A stretch of DNA of 64,000 nucleotides from assembly GCA_963774625.1 (NCBI GenBank), contig CAVZFQ010000014.1, positions 62,001 through 126,000 on the forward strand. Reading direction: 5' to 3'. The notes under the pieces were generated by a model. It had not been told where the DNA came from, made no database searches, and was given only the letters and a program-made list of their open reading frames with translations. Source of the stretch: VAXT01 sp963774625. GTDB lineage: Bacteria > Actinomycetota > Thermoleophilia > Gaiellales > Gaiellaceae. A program made the translations under genes and the position numbers. The first letter of the stretch is position 1. Every line of letters begins with the position of its first letter. This document shows positions 24,901 through 33,560 of the stretch, piece after piece.

Positions 24901-25771
24901 CATGACCTCGGGGTCGAGCCGAGCACCAAGGCTGGTCGAATCGACGATGTCCGTGAAGAGGATCGTGACGGTCTTCCGGCGATCCAGCGGCTCTGGCTGC
25001 GGAACGGTTGCGACTTCCGGCTGCGAGGGGAGCTCGAGCTCCCGATCGTGGCGCAAGATCGCCTGCTCGAGCCGTTGTAGCTCCGGCGACGGCTCGATAC
25101 CGAGCTGCTCCACGAGCGTCTCGCGCGCCTCTCTGTAGGCCTCCAGACGCCTCGGCCTGCCTGCCTGAGCGGTACAGGGCGAGCATCAGCTGACCGCGCA
25201 GCCTTTCCCGCAGCGGATGCTCGGCCACCAGCGCCTCGAGCTCGCCGACCAGCTGTGCATGGCGTCCAACTTCGAGCTCGGCGTGGATCAGATCCTCACG
25301 CGCGGCGGTTCGCAGCTCCTCGAGACGAGCGATTTCGACTTGCGCGAAGGGCTCGAGCGCGAGATCCGCGAGGGGAGGCCCTCGCCACAAAGCCAGCGCT
25401 TCACGCAACTGGGTTGCACGGAGCTCGGGGTCCGTGGTCTCGCCCGCTCGAGCGACGAGGCGCTGGAAGCGGTGCACGTCGACGAGCTCGGGATCGACGT
25501 CGAGCACGTAACCAGGTGAGCGCGTGTGGAGAACGTCTGGCCCCAACGCCTTGCGCAGCTCCGAAACCAGGTTCTGGAGGGAGCCGACGGCAGTCTTCGG
25601 TGGCTGTCCTGCCCACAGCTCCTCGACGAGGCGGTCGGTGGACACGATCTCGCCCACGTTGAGCAGCAGGAGCGCCAGGAGGGAACGCTGCTTGGCCCGG
25701 CGTAGCTCGACGACCCGCCCCGCTACCGAGATCTGGAGCGGCCCGAGAACCCCGAGCTGCAGCGCTTGCAT
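21969..25771 (-). pseudogene. BTAD-adenylate cyclase-AAA-TPR regulator, two frameshifts
   Basis: Three consecutive frames add up to one roughly 1,266-residue SARP/LuxR-like multidomain regulator. The N-terminus has a winged-helix plus BTAD domain (LGVLGPLQISVAGRVVELRR). A class III nucleotide cyclase domain follows (TILFTDIVDSTSLGARL, FIGDAAMAVFGIP). Next is an AAA ATPase with Walker A (GEAGIGKTRLAGELV) and Walker B-like LLVVLEDIHWAEPT, then TPR repeats to the end. The frame is broken by an extra A (plus strand) at 25145, between BTAD and cyclase, and by one extra A at 24352-24354, between cyclase and ATPase. Removing both restores an uninterrupted protein. Start: ATG 25771 (GTG 25789 possible). 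It is either a recent pseudogene or an assembly error. Confidence 0.8.
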
Positions 25772-25894
25772 TTGGGTCCGTTCTACCACCGCTTGACTGT
25801 TGTTCCTAGTGCGCGCGTGAGCCGTGTATGAGAGCCGTGTGAGCGGCGGGTCGCAGGCTCGTTGCATGCAAAACGCACCGACGGCGGAACGAGC

Positions 25895-26086
25895 GTGAGC
25901 GGGCGTCCGGTTCCTCCTAGCTGCGCGGGCGATTTGGTCTGCGAAGCCGAGCGTTACCTGGCGCTCGTCGACGACTTCCGAGCCGAAGGCTGCGAGCCGC
26001 GCTGGCGGCTCGAGCGAACCGTCGTGCTGCGTGCGGCTCGCCCGCTGGGGGTTGGGCCGAAATCCACGGAAAGGAGCAAGAAATGA
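25895..26086 (+). CDS. 63-residue small protein, coupled to secreted gene
   Basis: A GTG-started short gene whose TGA overlaps the ATG of the next gene (ATGA). Middle part: CEAERYLALVDDFRAEGCEP then RWRLERTVV, a short helix with acidic and aromatic residues. I recall similar 'AxxYLxxVxxFRxEGCEP' small proteins in related genomes but cannot verify it. The C-terminus is basic (PKSTERSKK), where codons double as the next gene's ribosome binding site. The ribosome binding site of this gene is weak (CGGAACGA). Soluble; function unknown. Confidence 0.42.
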   Translation: MSGRPVPPSCAGDLVCEAERYLALVDDFRAEGCEPRWRLERTVVLRAARPLGVGPKSTERSKK

Positions 26087-26511
26087 GCATCGTCAAGGCA
26101 CCGAGCCCGGCGCTCGTCATCGCGTGCCTCGCGCTGTTCGTTGCGCTCGGGGGAACGGCGATCGCTGCCGCCCCGATCGCCAAGCGTGCACTGTTCGCGA
26201 ACAACGCGGGCAAGCTTCAAGGGAAAACGGCGGCTCAGGTTGCAGCTCTGCCGGGACCCGCGTCCAGCGGAGCCCGCCTGGTCTCGACCAAGACGGCGCC
26301 TTTTGCCCTGAACCCGGGCGCCGAGGGCCCGTTCTCGGTCTCGTGCGGACCCGGCGAAAAGGCGGTCAGCGGCGGCTACACCACGCCGAACCTCGTGCTG
26401 GGAATCGACACGCTTCCCACCAGCGACGGGAACGGCTGGCAGCTCTACCTGATCAACGGTTCGTCATCGCAGGGCGCCTCGGGCACCGTGCAAGCGGTCT
26501 GTATCCGCTGA
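26083..26511 (+). CDS. secreted small protein, PSPALVIACLALFVALGG family
   Basis: A 142-residue exported protein. The N-terminus SIVKAPSPALVIACLALFVA is a signal/membrane segment that I associate with a family expanded in Thermoleophilia. The mature domain has two central cysteines about 50 residues apart (FSVSCGPGEKAVSGGY and VQAVCIR), likely a disulfide, around Gly/Ser-rich beta strands with the motif KAVSGGYTTP. A good AAAGGAG ribosome binding site precedes the ATG, which overlaps the preceding short gene's stop. A strong hairpin follows. Function unknown. Confidence 0.7.
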   Translation: MSIVKAPSPALVIACLALFVALGGTAIAAAPIAKRALFANNAGKLQGKTAAQVAALPGPASSGARLVSTKTAPFALNPGAEGPFSVSCGPGEKAVSGGYTTPNLVLGIDTLPTSDGNGWQLYLINGSSSQGASGTVQAVCIR

Positions 26512-26522
26512 ACCGCGCCACA

Positions 26523-26558
26523 GCATCCGCCGCGATCGGTGTCCGGCGCGGCGGATGC
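26523..26558 (+). terminator. 12-bp stem hairpin terminator
   Basis: GCATCCGCCGCG and CGCGGCGGATGC form a perfect 12-bp stem with a 12-base loop, 11 bases after the secreted-protein stop, followed by ACGTTTCGTT. It separates that gene from the sdh operon. Confidence 0.6.
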
Positions 26559-26610
26559 ACGTTTCGTTACGAGGCGAGGCTAGGGGCGCTTTCTGTAGCG
26601 TCTTACTGCA

Positions 26611-28293
26611 GTGGAAGCGACGCACGACGTGCTCGTCGTAGGCGCCGGCTGCGCGGGCATGCGCGCGGCCATCGAGGCGCACGATCAGGGCGCGGACGTC
26701 GCTCTCCTCTCCAAGATTCACCCCGTGCGCAGCCACTCCGGCGCGGCCGAGGGCGGGATCAATGCCGCGCTCGGGAACGCGTCGGAGGACGACCCCGAAA
26801 AGCACGCCTACGACACGGTCAAAGGGTCGGACTACCTCGGTGACCAGGAAGCCATCGAGATCCTCTGCAACGAGGCGCCCGACGACGTCTACCAGCTCGA
26901 GCACTGGGGCGCGGTCTTCTCGCGGACCGAGGACGGGCGCATCGCGCAGCGCCCCTTCGGCGCCGCCGGCGAGCCGCGCACCGCCTACGCGGCGGATATC
27001 ACGGGCCACGTGCTGATCCACGTCCTCTACGAGCAGGTGATGAAGCGCGACATCTTCGCGTACGAGGAGCTCTTCGCCTGGAAGCTGGTCGTCGACGACG
27101 ACCGCTGCCAGGGCGTGATCGCCTGGGACCTTCTGAACGGCGGGCTGAAGACGATCGGCGCGAAGACGGTGATCCTCGCAACCGGCGGTGCGGGCCGGCT
27201 CTACAAGGGGTCGACCAACGCGTACGCGTGCACCGGGGACGGCATGGCTCTTGCACTCCGTGTCGGAGTGCCTCTCAAGGACATGGAGATGATGCAGTTC
27301 CACCCGACGACGCTTTCGCCAACGGGGATCCTGATCACTGAGGGCTGCCGCGGTGAGGGCGCGTACCTGATCAACGCCGAGGGCGAGCGCTTCCTCAAGG
27401 ACTACGCGCCGAACGCGATGGAGCTGGCGAGCCGGGACGTCATCTCGCGCGCCGAGCAGACGGAGATCGACGAAGGCCGTGGCATCGACGGAAGCGTTCT
27501 CCTCGATCTTCGCCATCTCGGCGCCGAGAAGATCGTCGAGCGCCTCCACGGCACGCGCGAGTTGGCGATGACATACGCGCTCATCGACCCCATCTACGAG
27601 CCGATCCCGGTGCGGCCAGGCGCCCACTACCACATGGGTGGCGTCGACACGGATGTCGATGGCAAGACGGAGCTCGAGGCGCTCTACGCCGCCGGCGAGT
27701 GCGCGTGTGTCTCGGTGCACGGCGCCAACCGTCTCGGCGGCAACGCGCTGATGGAGACGATCACGTACGGCAAGCGCGCCGGTCGCGCGGCTGCGGACTG
27801 GGCGCTGACGCACACGACGGTGACCGTCCCGGCGGGAGTCGAGTCAGACGCCGAGCGCGAGCTCAAGACGCTGCTCGACCGGAAAGACGGCGAGCGCCCC
27901 TGGAAGATCCGCGACGAGCTCGCAGCGACGATGCACGAGAACTTCGGCGTCTTCCGCCGCGAGCGGCAGATGCAGGAGCAGGGCCGCATCGTCGGCTACC
28001 TCCGTGAGCGCTACGAGAGCGTCGTCGTCGAGGACAAGGGCGAGGTCTTCAACAACGACCTCACCCAGGCGCTCGAGCTCGGCTTCCTGCTCGAGCTCGC
28101 CGAATGCATGCTCGTCGCCGGCATCGAGCGCAAGGAGAGCCGCGGCGCCCATGCGCGGCCCGACGACTATCCGGAGCGGGACGACGAGAAGTTCATGAAG
28201 CACACGATCGTCCGCTGGGTCGCCGACCAGCCGGTGCTCGACTGGAAGCCGGTGACGATTACGAAATGGCAGCCGCAGGAACGGACGTACTGA
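26611..28293 (+). CDS. sdhA: succinate dehydrogenase/fumarate reductase flavoprotein
   Basis: A 560-residue FAD subunit. N-terminal dinucleotide fold HDVLVVGAGCAGMRAAIEA, the covalent-FAD/His region IHPVRSHSGAAEGGINAALG, ILATGGAGRLYKGSTNA, and catalytic Arg/His segments ITEGCRGEGAYLIN, HYHMGGVDTDVDG and HGANRLGGNALMETITYGKR. The C-terminal domain is typical (NFGVFRRERQMQEQ). It oxidises succinate to fumarate. GTG start at 26611. It leads the operon sdhA-lipoprotein-sdhB-sdhE, with TGATG overlap to the lipoprotein gene. The direction of the reaction in vivo cannot be told. Confidence 0.93.
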   Translation: MEATHDVLVVGAGCAGMRAAIEAHDQGADVALLSKIHPVRSHSGAAEGGINAALGNASEDDPEKHAYDTVKGSDYLGDQEAIEILCNEAPDDVYQLEHWGAVFSRTEDGRIAQRPFGAAGEPRTAYAADITGHVLIHVLYEQVMKRDIFAYEELFAWKLVVDDDRCQGVIAWDLLNGGLKTIGAKTVILATGGAGRLYKGSTNAYACTGDGMALALRVGVPLKDMEMMQFHPTTLSPTGILITEGCRGEGAYLINAEGERFLKDYAPNAMELASRDVISRAEQTEIDEGRGIDGSVLLDLRHLGAEKIVERLHGTRELAMTYALIDPIYEPIPVRPGAHYHMGGVDTDVDGKTELEALYAAGECACVSVHGANRLGGNALMETITYGKRAGRAAADWALTHTTVTVPAGVESDAERELKTLLDRKDGERPWKIRDELAATMHENFGVFRRERQMQEQGRIVGYLRERYESVVVEDKGEVFNNDLTQALELGFLLELAECMLVAGIERKESRGAHARPDDYPERDDEKFMKHTIVRWVADQPVLDWKPVTITKWQPQERTY

Positions 28294-29111
28294 TGCGACT
28301 CGCCCCGTTCGTCGTCTTCGTCCTGGTGCTCGTCGGCTGCGGCGCCGCTCCTTCTCCCGAGGAGGCGGTGTCAGACACCGGCGCCAAGACCGCCGATGCA
28401 GGCACGGCTCGGATCGCAGTTGGCTTCGACGGGGTTGTGGAGACGAACGGCGCCTTCAACCTCGAGGATGGAACCGGGGTCCTCGGCGGGGATCGGCCGC
28501 ACGGGATCATCGCCGCGGATGCGTCCTACGAGCGGTTCTCAGACGAGCGCGGGTTTATCAGCCCGATCCCGAGCTCGAAGCGCTGGCTCAAGTGGGAGAA
28601 GCCGAGCGGGCTCGCGCCGCTGGTGCTCAACCCGGTCGTGGACAGCTCGGCCGACCTCCTCGCGTTCCTGGGCTCCACCGGCGAGGTCCACGAAGTCGGA
28701 TCCGGCGAAGAACGCGGCGAGCCGGTGACCCGATACTCGGCGGTGCTCGACCTCGAGCGGTTCCTAGCAGGAGTTCCGTCGGCCGAGCGCGCGGACATTC
28801 GCGCCGCTCTCGAAGACTTCTGGCCCGACTGGGACACAGCGGCGCCGTCGGTGCAGCTGGCGCTCGACGCGGAGGGCCGGCTCCGCCGAGCGGATCTCGT
28901 GCTCGGTGACGGCAGTGGAGAACTGGCGTTCGAATTCTTCGACTACGGCGTCAAAGTCGATGCAACCGCGCCACCCGCGGAGGAAGTCGTAACCTGGGCC
29001 GAGTACGAGGAGCTGCTCCGGAAGGAATGCGAGTCCCTCAAGAAGAAGGGCCTCGAGAACACGAAGCCGCATTGCGTCGGCGGCTGCAGCGCAGGCGAGG
29101 GGGAAGTGTGA
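28293..29111 (+). CDS. lipoprotein between sdhA and sdhB, LolA/LppX-like
   Basis: A 272-residue probable lipoprotein. The N-terminus RLAPFVVFVLVLVGCGAAPS is a signal peptide with a lipobox-like LVGC. The rest is a soluble beta-rich domain with several Gly/Val and acidic segments (ARIAVGFDGVVETNGAFNLE, RRADLVLGDGSGELAFEFFD), resembling in layout the mycobacterial LppX/LprAFG or LolA-type lipid-binding fold. That resemblance is by eye. It has paired cysteines at the end (CVGGCSAG). It overlaps sdhA (TGATG) and sdhB (GTGA), so it is an integral member of the operon. Confidence 0.7.
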   Translation: MRLAPFVVFVLVLVGCGAAPSPEEAVSDTGAKTADAGTARIAVGFDGVVETNGAFNLEDGTGVLGGDRPHGIIAADASYERFSDERGFISPIPSSKRWLKWEKPSGLAPLVLNPVVDSSADLLAFLGSTGEVHEVGSGEERGEPVTRYSAVLDLERFLAGVPSAERADIRAALEDFWPDWDTAAPSVQLALDAEGRLRRADLVLGDGSGELAFEFFDYGVKVDATAPPAEEVVTWAEYEELLRKECESLKKKGLENTKPHCVGGCSAGEGEV

Positions 29112-30184
29112 CCGAGGCAGCAACACATACCTGGGAAGGCGCGACGATGCAGGTCGCGCTCAAGATCTGGCGTGTCACCGGCGACGGCGAGCGCGCGCTC
29201 GAGACCTACGAGGTCGAGGCGCCGGAATGGGCCTGCCTGCTCGACGTCCTCGACATCATCAAGGACCGCCAGGACGGGTCGCTCGCGTATCGCAAGAGCT
29301 GCCGGATGATGATCTGCGGCTCCTGCGGGATGCGCATGGACGGCCGCGCGGTGCTCGCCTGCAAGGAGCGGATGAAGCCGATCGTCGACGCCGGCCACGT
29401 CCCGGTCATCTCGGCGATGGGCAACCTGCCGATCGTCAAGGACCTGGTCGTGTCCATGGATCCGTTCTGGAACAAGATTCGCGCCGTCAAGCCCTGGCTC
29501 GACCCCGGCTACGACGAGGTCGACGAGCGCGAGCGCGTGCGCTCACAGCAGCAGATGAACGTCATCGCCAAGGAGTCCCTCTGCATCATGTGCGGCTGCT
29601 GCGTCTCCGAGTGCAACTCGATGGAGTCCGACACGGAGTTCCTCGGCCCCGCAGCGCTGGCGAAGGGGATGCGCTTCGTCGGCGATCCGCGCGACCAGGC
29701 CGACGTCGAGCGCCTCAACGACCTGAACGGCGAGCACGGGATCTGGGACTGCACCCGCTGCTACATGTGCAATGAGCGCTGCCCCAAGGGCGTCGACCCG
29801 CGTGACGCGATCGCCAAGCTCGGAGCCGAGTCGATCAAGCAGGGCATCGACCACGACATGGGCGCGAAGCACGCGAAGTGGTTCGTCACCTCGGCCAAGA
29901 CCACGGGCTGGCTGCGCGAGACCGATCTCGTTCCGAAGACGCAGGGAATCATCGGCGCACTGAAGGAGACGAAGTTCGCCCTGAAGCTGGCCCGCCGCGG
30001 GAAGGTGCCGCCGCCCGGGCCGATCCACGTCGCTGCCGAGGTCGACGAGGCCCGTGCTCTCTACGACCTCGTCAAGCAACAAGGCTTCGATGGCGCGGCC
30101 GGCATCGTTCAGGGCGAGAAGGCGCTCCAGCGACTCGAGTTCGAGCACACCGTGCACCAGGACGAGCCCGAGGGCGAACAGTGA
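29108..30184 (+). CDS. sdhB: succinate dehydrogenase iron-sulfur subunit
   Basis: A 358-residue Fe-S subunit. The [2Fe-2S] Cys set is in SCRMMICGSCGMRMDGRAVL plus the following Ala-Cys. The [4Fe-4S]/[3Fe-4S] ligands are CIMCGCCVSECN and CTRCYMCNERCPKG. It passes electrons from FAD to the quinone site. It is about 100 residues longer than classical SdhB, with a C-terminal extension (about 260-358) of unknown role. GTG start at 29108 overlaps the lipoprotein stop; ATG 29147 (QVALKIWRV) is the alternative. It overlaps sdhE by GTGA. Confidence 0.92.
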   Translation: MTEAATHTWEGATMQVALKIWRVTGDGERALETYEVEAPEWACLLDVLDIIKDRQDGSLAYRKSCRMMICGSCGMRMDGRAVLACKERMKPIVDAGHVPVISAMGNLPIVKDLVVSMDPFWNKIRAVKPWLDPGYDEVDERERVRSQQQMNVIAKESLCIMCGCCVSECNSMESDTEFLGPAALAKGMRFVGDPRDQADVERLNDLNGEHGIWDCTRCYMCNERCPKGVDPRDAIAKLGAESIKQGIDHDMGAKHAKWFVTSAKTTGWLRETDLVPKTQGIIGALKETKFALKLARRGKVPPPGPIHVAAEVDEARALYDLVKQQGFDGAAGIVQGEKALQRLEFEHTVHQDEPEGEQ

Positions 30185-31077
30185 AGGTCGCGTACTACAA
30201 GGGCTGCCTCGCCTCCCTGTCGGCGAAGGAGCTCGACTCCTCGACGCAGGCGCTCGCGCCCAAGCTCGGCATCGAGCTCGACGAGCTGGACGCGGTCACC
30301 TGCTGCGGCGCCGGCGACATCCACGAGGCCGAGCCCGACTACTACCTGCACCTGAACGCGCGGATCCTCGCCTACGCCGAGCAGACCGGCGCCGAGACGC
30401 TGATGACGATCTGCAACGTCTGTACGCTCAACCTCCGGCAGGCCGACTTCCAGCTCAAGAAGGACGACGACCTGCGCGCGCGGGTGAACACCAACCTCGA
30501 GACCGTCGGGGTGCCCGCCTACAACGGCACGATCGAGGTCAAGCACCTGCTCTGGCTGATCGCGGACGGAGACGGCTACGAACAGCTGAAGCAGGTCGCG
30601 CACAAGGGCCTCAAGGGCCTGAAGGTGGCGCCGTTCTACGGGTGCCAGATCCTGCGGCCCTCGAAGCTCCTCGGCTTCGAGGATCCGGACCGGCCGTGGT
30701 CGCTCGAGGCGATCATCCAGGCGTGTGGGGGCGACCCGATCGACTACCCGGCGAAGATCAAGTGCTGCGGGTTCCCGATCATCCAGGCCCGCGAGGAAAC
30801 TGCCCTCGGAGAGCTCGTGCAGCCCATTGAGCAGGCGATCGAAGCCGGCGCCGACGTGATGGTCACCCCGTGCCCCCTCTGCCACCTGTCGCTCGACGCC
30901 TGGCAGTCGAAGCTGAACGCCGAGCGCACGAAGCGGGGACGTGCGGAGCTGCCGCCGATGCCGATCCTGCACCTCTCGCAGTTGATCGGCGTTGCCGCCG
31001 GCCTCACAGACTCCGAGCTCAAGTTCAAGCGGCACGTCGTCCCGGTCAAGCCGGTCATCGAGAAGCTGCAGGTCTGA
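30181..31077 (+). CDS. SdhE/HdrB-like CCG-domain subunit
   Basis: A 298-residue protein with two cysteine-rich CCG domains, as in heterodisulfide reductase HdrB and in the anchor-like subunit of class E succinate:quinone reductases of archaea and some bacteria. Cysteine motifs: YYKGCLASLSA, VTCCGAGDIHE, TICNVCTLN, FYGCQILRPSK, KCCGFPIIQ and TPCPLCHLSLD. It replaces the haem-b membrane anchors SdhC/D, which are absent here. Attachment to the membrane would be peripheral. GTG start overlaps sdhB (GTGA). The name sdhE-like is by operon and motif; it is not the FAD-assembly protein also called SdhE. Confidence 0.88.
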   Translation: MKVAYYKGCLASLSAKELDSSTQALAPKLGIELDELDAVTCCGAGDIHEAEPDYYLHLNARILAYAEQTGAETLMTICNVCTLNLRQADFQLKKDDDLRARVNTNLETVGVPAYNGTIEVKHLLWLIADGDGYEQLKQVAHKGLKGLKVAPFYGCQILRPSKLLGFEDPDRPWSLEAIIQACGGDPIDYPAKIKCCGFPIIQAREETALGELVQPIEQAIEAGADVMVTPCPLCHLSLDAWQSKLNAERTKRGRAELPPMPILHLSQLIGVAAGLTDSELKFKRHVVPVKPVIEKLQV

Positions 31078-31886
31078 CCGCGCTCCGGCTGGCGCCACTC
31101 GCGGTCGCGGCCGGTGCGGCTGCCTGGGGGCATTTCGAGGCGGGCTGGGTGCGGCTCGCAGAGCGCGAGGTGCCTCTGCCGGGATTGCCGGAGGAGCTCG
31201 ACGGCCTGAGGATTGCCCACCTGTCGGACTTCCATCTCGGCTTCCCGTCTCGTGGGACGACAGCCGTCGAGCGGGCCGTCGAATGGGTCGCGCAGCGCGA
31301 CCCCGATCTCGTTCTCATCACCGGGGATCTCCTCTCGCGGCCCCGGGCCGAGCAGAAGCTCCGCGAGCTCCTGGAACGGCTGCCGGGCTCGTTCGCAGTG
31401 CTCGGGAACCACGACTTCGCGCTCAGCCGCGACCCGTTCTCGAAGCCGGCCGCCCTCGCCGACCTCGGACCGACCGTGCTGCTCGAAGACGACTCGCGGA
31501 TCGTCGAGCTCCGAGGTCGCCGCATGCAGATCGTCGGCGTCGATCCGCGCTCGTATCGTCGCGGGCGCTCGCATCCGGAGCGACTCGCAGATCCCGACGC
31601 TGACCTCCGCATCCTCCTCTGCCATTTTCCGAACGTGATCGACAAGGTGCCGCCGGGCGTGTTCGACCTCGTGCTCGCCGGCCACCTCCACGGCGGCCAG
31701 ATCTGCATCCCGTACGGCTTCGGAAAGCTGCGTCTGGCTCATCTGCGCTGGACGTACGCCGAGGGTCTCTACCGCAGGCCGGGCGGCGTCTTGCACGTCT
31801 CGCCGGGGCTTGGGACGACGTTCGTCCCCTTTCGGTTCTTCGCTCGGCCTGAGGCAACGGAGCTCGTCCTACAATCAAGCCTGTGA
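31074..31886 (+). CDS. membrane-associated metallophosphoesterase (YkuE-like)
   Basis: About 270 residues. An N-terminal apolar segment (RLAPLAVAAGAAAWGHFEAG) is followed by the calcineurin-like core: IAHLSDFHLG, LVLITGDLLS, VLGNHDFALS, LLCHFPNVID and LAGHLHGGQICIP. All metal ligands (D, H, D, N, H, H) are present. Family members act on phospho-lipids or nucleotides near the membrane. The start is uncertain: in-frame CTG at 31074 (overlapping the sdhE stop) keeps the apolar segment, while the first standard codon (GTG, VRLAERE) would lose it. Coupled to the next gene by GTGA. Confidence 0.85.
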   Translation: MTALRLAPLAVAAGAAAWGHFEAGWVRLAEREVPLPGLPEELDGLRIAHLSDFHLGFPSRGTTAVERAVEWVAQRDPDLVLITGDLLSRPRAEQKLRELLERLPGSFAVLGNHDFALSRDPFSKPAALADLGPTVLLEDDSRIVELRGRRMQIVGVDPRSYRRGRSHPERLADPDADLRILLCHFPNVIDKVPPGVFDLVLAGHLHGGQICIPYGFGKLRLAHLRWTYAEGLYRRPGGVLHVSPGLGTTFVPFRFFARPEATELVLQSSL

Positions 31887-32506
31887 CCACCCGCGTCGGA
31901 GGACTCACCGGCGCGACTCTCGAGCAGGCCCCGGTGGTCTGCCACGGTTGCGTCTGGTGGCAGTCGAGCGGAGCGCGTGTGCCGACCAAGCGCGCCTGGA
32001 TCGACGATGCCGAGGCCGAATGGGGCGCCTGGGGGGCCGTCTACTACGACGACGACGGCAAGACGCTCGGGTCGATGCAGTACGGGCCGGCCGTCCTCTT
32101 TCCGCGCGCCTGGGAGCTGCCAGCCGGACCGCCGTCGGATGACGCTGCTCTCATCACCTGCGCGTATCTCGTCGACCGGGCGACGCCGTGGGTTCTGCAA
32201 TCGCTGTTCCTGGCTGCGATCGGCGACGCCAAGGACAAGCGCGCGAAGGCGCTCGAGACGTTTGCCTACCGGTACGCCGAGGGGGAGTCGGCCTACGAGC
32301 GGTTCCTCGTGCACCGGACCGTTTTCCCGCGGGACTTTCTCTCCGACTTCGGCTTCGAGACCGTGCGGCAGGCGGGGCAGATCGAGCTCGTGCGGCTCGA
32401 CCTCGGCGGCTTGCAGCCGGTGGTCGAGGGTAGTCGCGCCAAGGTACTGCGGGTGGTCAAAGAGGCATTTGCGCCGGAGCCGGCGCCCGTGCCTCGCGGG
32501 CCCTAG
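31883..32506 (+). CDS. GNAT-like protein with CxxC motif
   Basis: A 207-residue soluble protein with the layout of a GNAT acyltransferase-like family: N-terminal VVCHGCVWWQSSGARVP with CxxC, then AWGAVYYDDDGKTLGSMQYG, LITCAYLVD and a helix plus strand typical of the acetyl-CoA fold (KALETFAYRYAEGESAYERF; FGFETVRQAGQIELVRLDLG). The loop that normally binds pyrophosphate (Q/RxxGxG/A) is not obvious, so activity is uncertain. GTG start overlapping the phosphoesterase stop. Its TAG overlaps the convergent membrane peptide gene's stop. Confidence 0.65.
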   Translation: MTTRVGGLTGATLEQAPVVCHGCVWWQSSGARVPTKRAWIDDAEAEWGAWGAVYYDDDGKTLGSMQYGPAVLFPRAWELPAGPPSDDAALITCAYLVDRATPWVLQSLFLAAIGDAKDKRAKALETFAYRYAEGESAYERFLVHRTVFPRDFLSDFGFETVRQAGQIELVRLDLGGLQPVVEGSRAKVLRVVKEAFAPEPAPVPRGP

Positions 32507-32622
32507 TAGGGCCCGCCGCCTCCTCCGCTGCCGCCGTCGCCGCCCCCGGCGAGCACGACGACTAGCACGATCACCGCGACGAGCACGACGAGTCCGAGGA
32601 TGAGCAGCGCGCTGCGGCTCAT
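32503..32622 (-). CDS. 39-residue Gly-tailed membrane peptide
   Basis: A tiny gene whose ATG overlaps the asd stop (ATGA). The product is one long membrane helix (SRSALLILGLVVLVAVIVLV and on) followed by a glycine-rich tail (GGGDGGSGGGGGPY). It resembles in plan the 28-residue gene at 21815-21901 (helix plus glycines), though there is no evident sequence relation. It is translationally coupled to the lysC-asd operon. Function unknown. Confidence 0.6.
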   Translation of the reverse strand: MSRSALLILGLVVLVAVIVLVVVLAGGGDGGSGGGGGPY

Positions 32623-33560
32623 GCCGCGAGCGCTTGACGCGCGAGGAGGAGCTCGGCGATCTGAATCGCGTTCAGCGCCGCGCCCTTCCTGAGGTTGTCG
32701 CAGACTCCCCAGAGGACGATTCCCTCGCCAGTTGTGTCGCGTCGAATGCGTCCGACGAGCACGTTGTCACCACCGACGGCATCCCTGGCGGTCGGGCGAT
32801 CCAGGACTTGCACCGAGGGGGCTGCGGCCAGCGCCTGCCGGGCCTCGTCCGGCGCGAGTGGCTGCTCCGTCTCGACCCAGATCGCCTGTGAGTGGCCGAC
32901 GAGCACCGGCACCCGCGCGCAGGTCGCGCTCAGCGGGAGCTCGGGCAACTCGAGGATCTTGCGCGTCTCCGCTCGCAGCTTGGACTCCTCTTCGGACTCG
33001 TCGCCCTCGAGGTCCCAGTCCATGACGACGTTCCCGTCCGCGCTCTGCTGGGCCCGAAGCCGGTCCATCGAGGCCCGGCCCGCGCCGGAGGCCGACTGGT
33101 AGGTCGAGACCCGGACGCTCTTGAGGACGGCTGCTTCGTGCAAAGGCTTCAACAGGCATACGAGCTGAATCGTCGAGCAATTTGGGTTGGCCACGATGCC
33201 CTGGTGGTCGAGGGCGCGCTCCCCGTTCGCCTCGGGGACGACGAGCGGGACCCCTGCGGTCAGCCGGTACGCCGACGACTTGTCGACGCAGACGGCTCCT
33301 CCCGTGGCGGCATGCGGCACGAGCTCGCGACTTGCCGCGGTGCCGACCGAGAAGAAGCAGACATCGAGGTCGCTGCCGAGCGCCTCGCGGGTCGCTTCCT
33401 CCACGACGAGCTCGCTGCTTCCGTAGGGAAGCCGCCGGCCGGCCGAGCGCGCGGAGGCAAATGCGCGGACGTTCTCGAACTCGCGCTCGGCCAGCAGTGC
33501 GAGCGTGATCTCGCCGACGGCGCCGGTTGCGCCGACGACGCCGACGCGCACGTCAGACAT
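32619..33560 (-). CDS. asd: aspartate-semialdehyde dehydrogenase
   Basis: A 313-residue enzyme reducing aspartyl phosphate to aspartate semialdehyde for Lys, Thr, Met and diaminopimelate synthesis. NADP loop VGVVGATGAVGEITLALL, catalytic Cys in IVANPNCSTIQLV, STYQSASGAGRASMDRLRAQ, and the active-site His in ARVPVLVGHSQAIWVET. Slightly shorter than the usual 330-340 residues but with all motifs. It overlaps lysC by 8 bases, giving the operon lysC-asd-membrane peptide. Confidence 0.94.
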   Translation of the reverse strand: MSDVRVGVVGATGAVGEITLALLAEREFENVRAFASARSAGRRLPYGSSELVVEEATREALGSDLDVCFFSVGTAASRELVPHAATGGAVCVDKSSAYRLTAGVPLVVPEANGERALDHQGIVANPNCSTIQLVCLLKPLHEAAVLKSVRVSTYQSASGAGRASMDRLRAQQSADGNVVMDWDLEGDESEEESKLRAETRKILELPELPLSATCARVPVLVGHSQAIWVETEQPLAPDEARQALAAAPSVQVLDRPTARDAVGGDNVLVGRIRRDTTGEGIVLWGVCDNLRKGAALNAIQIAELLLARQALAA

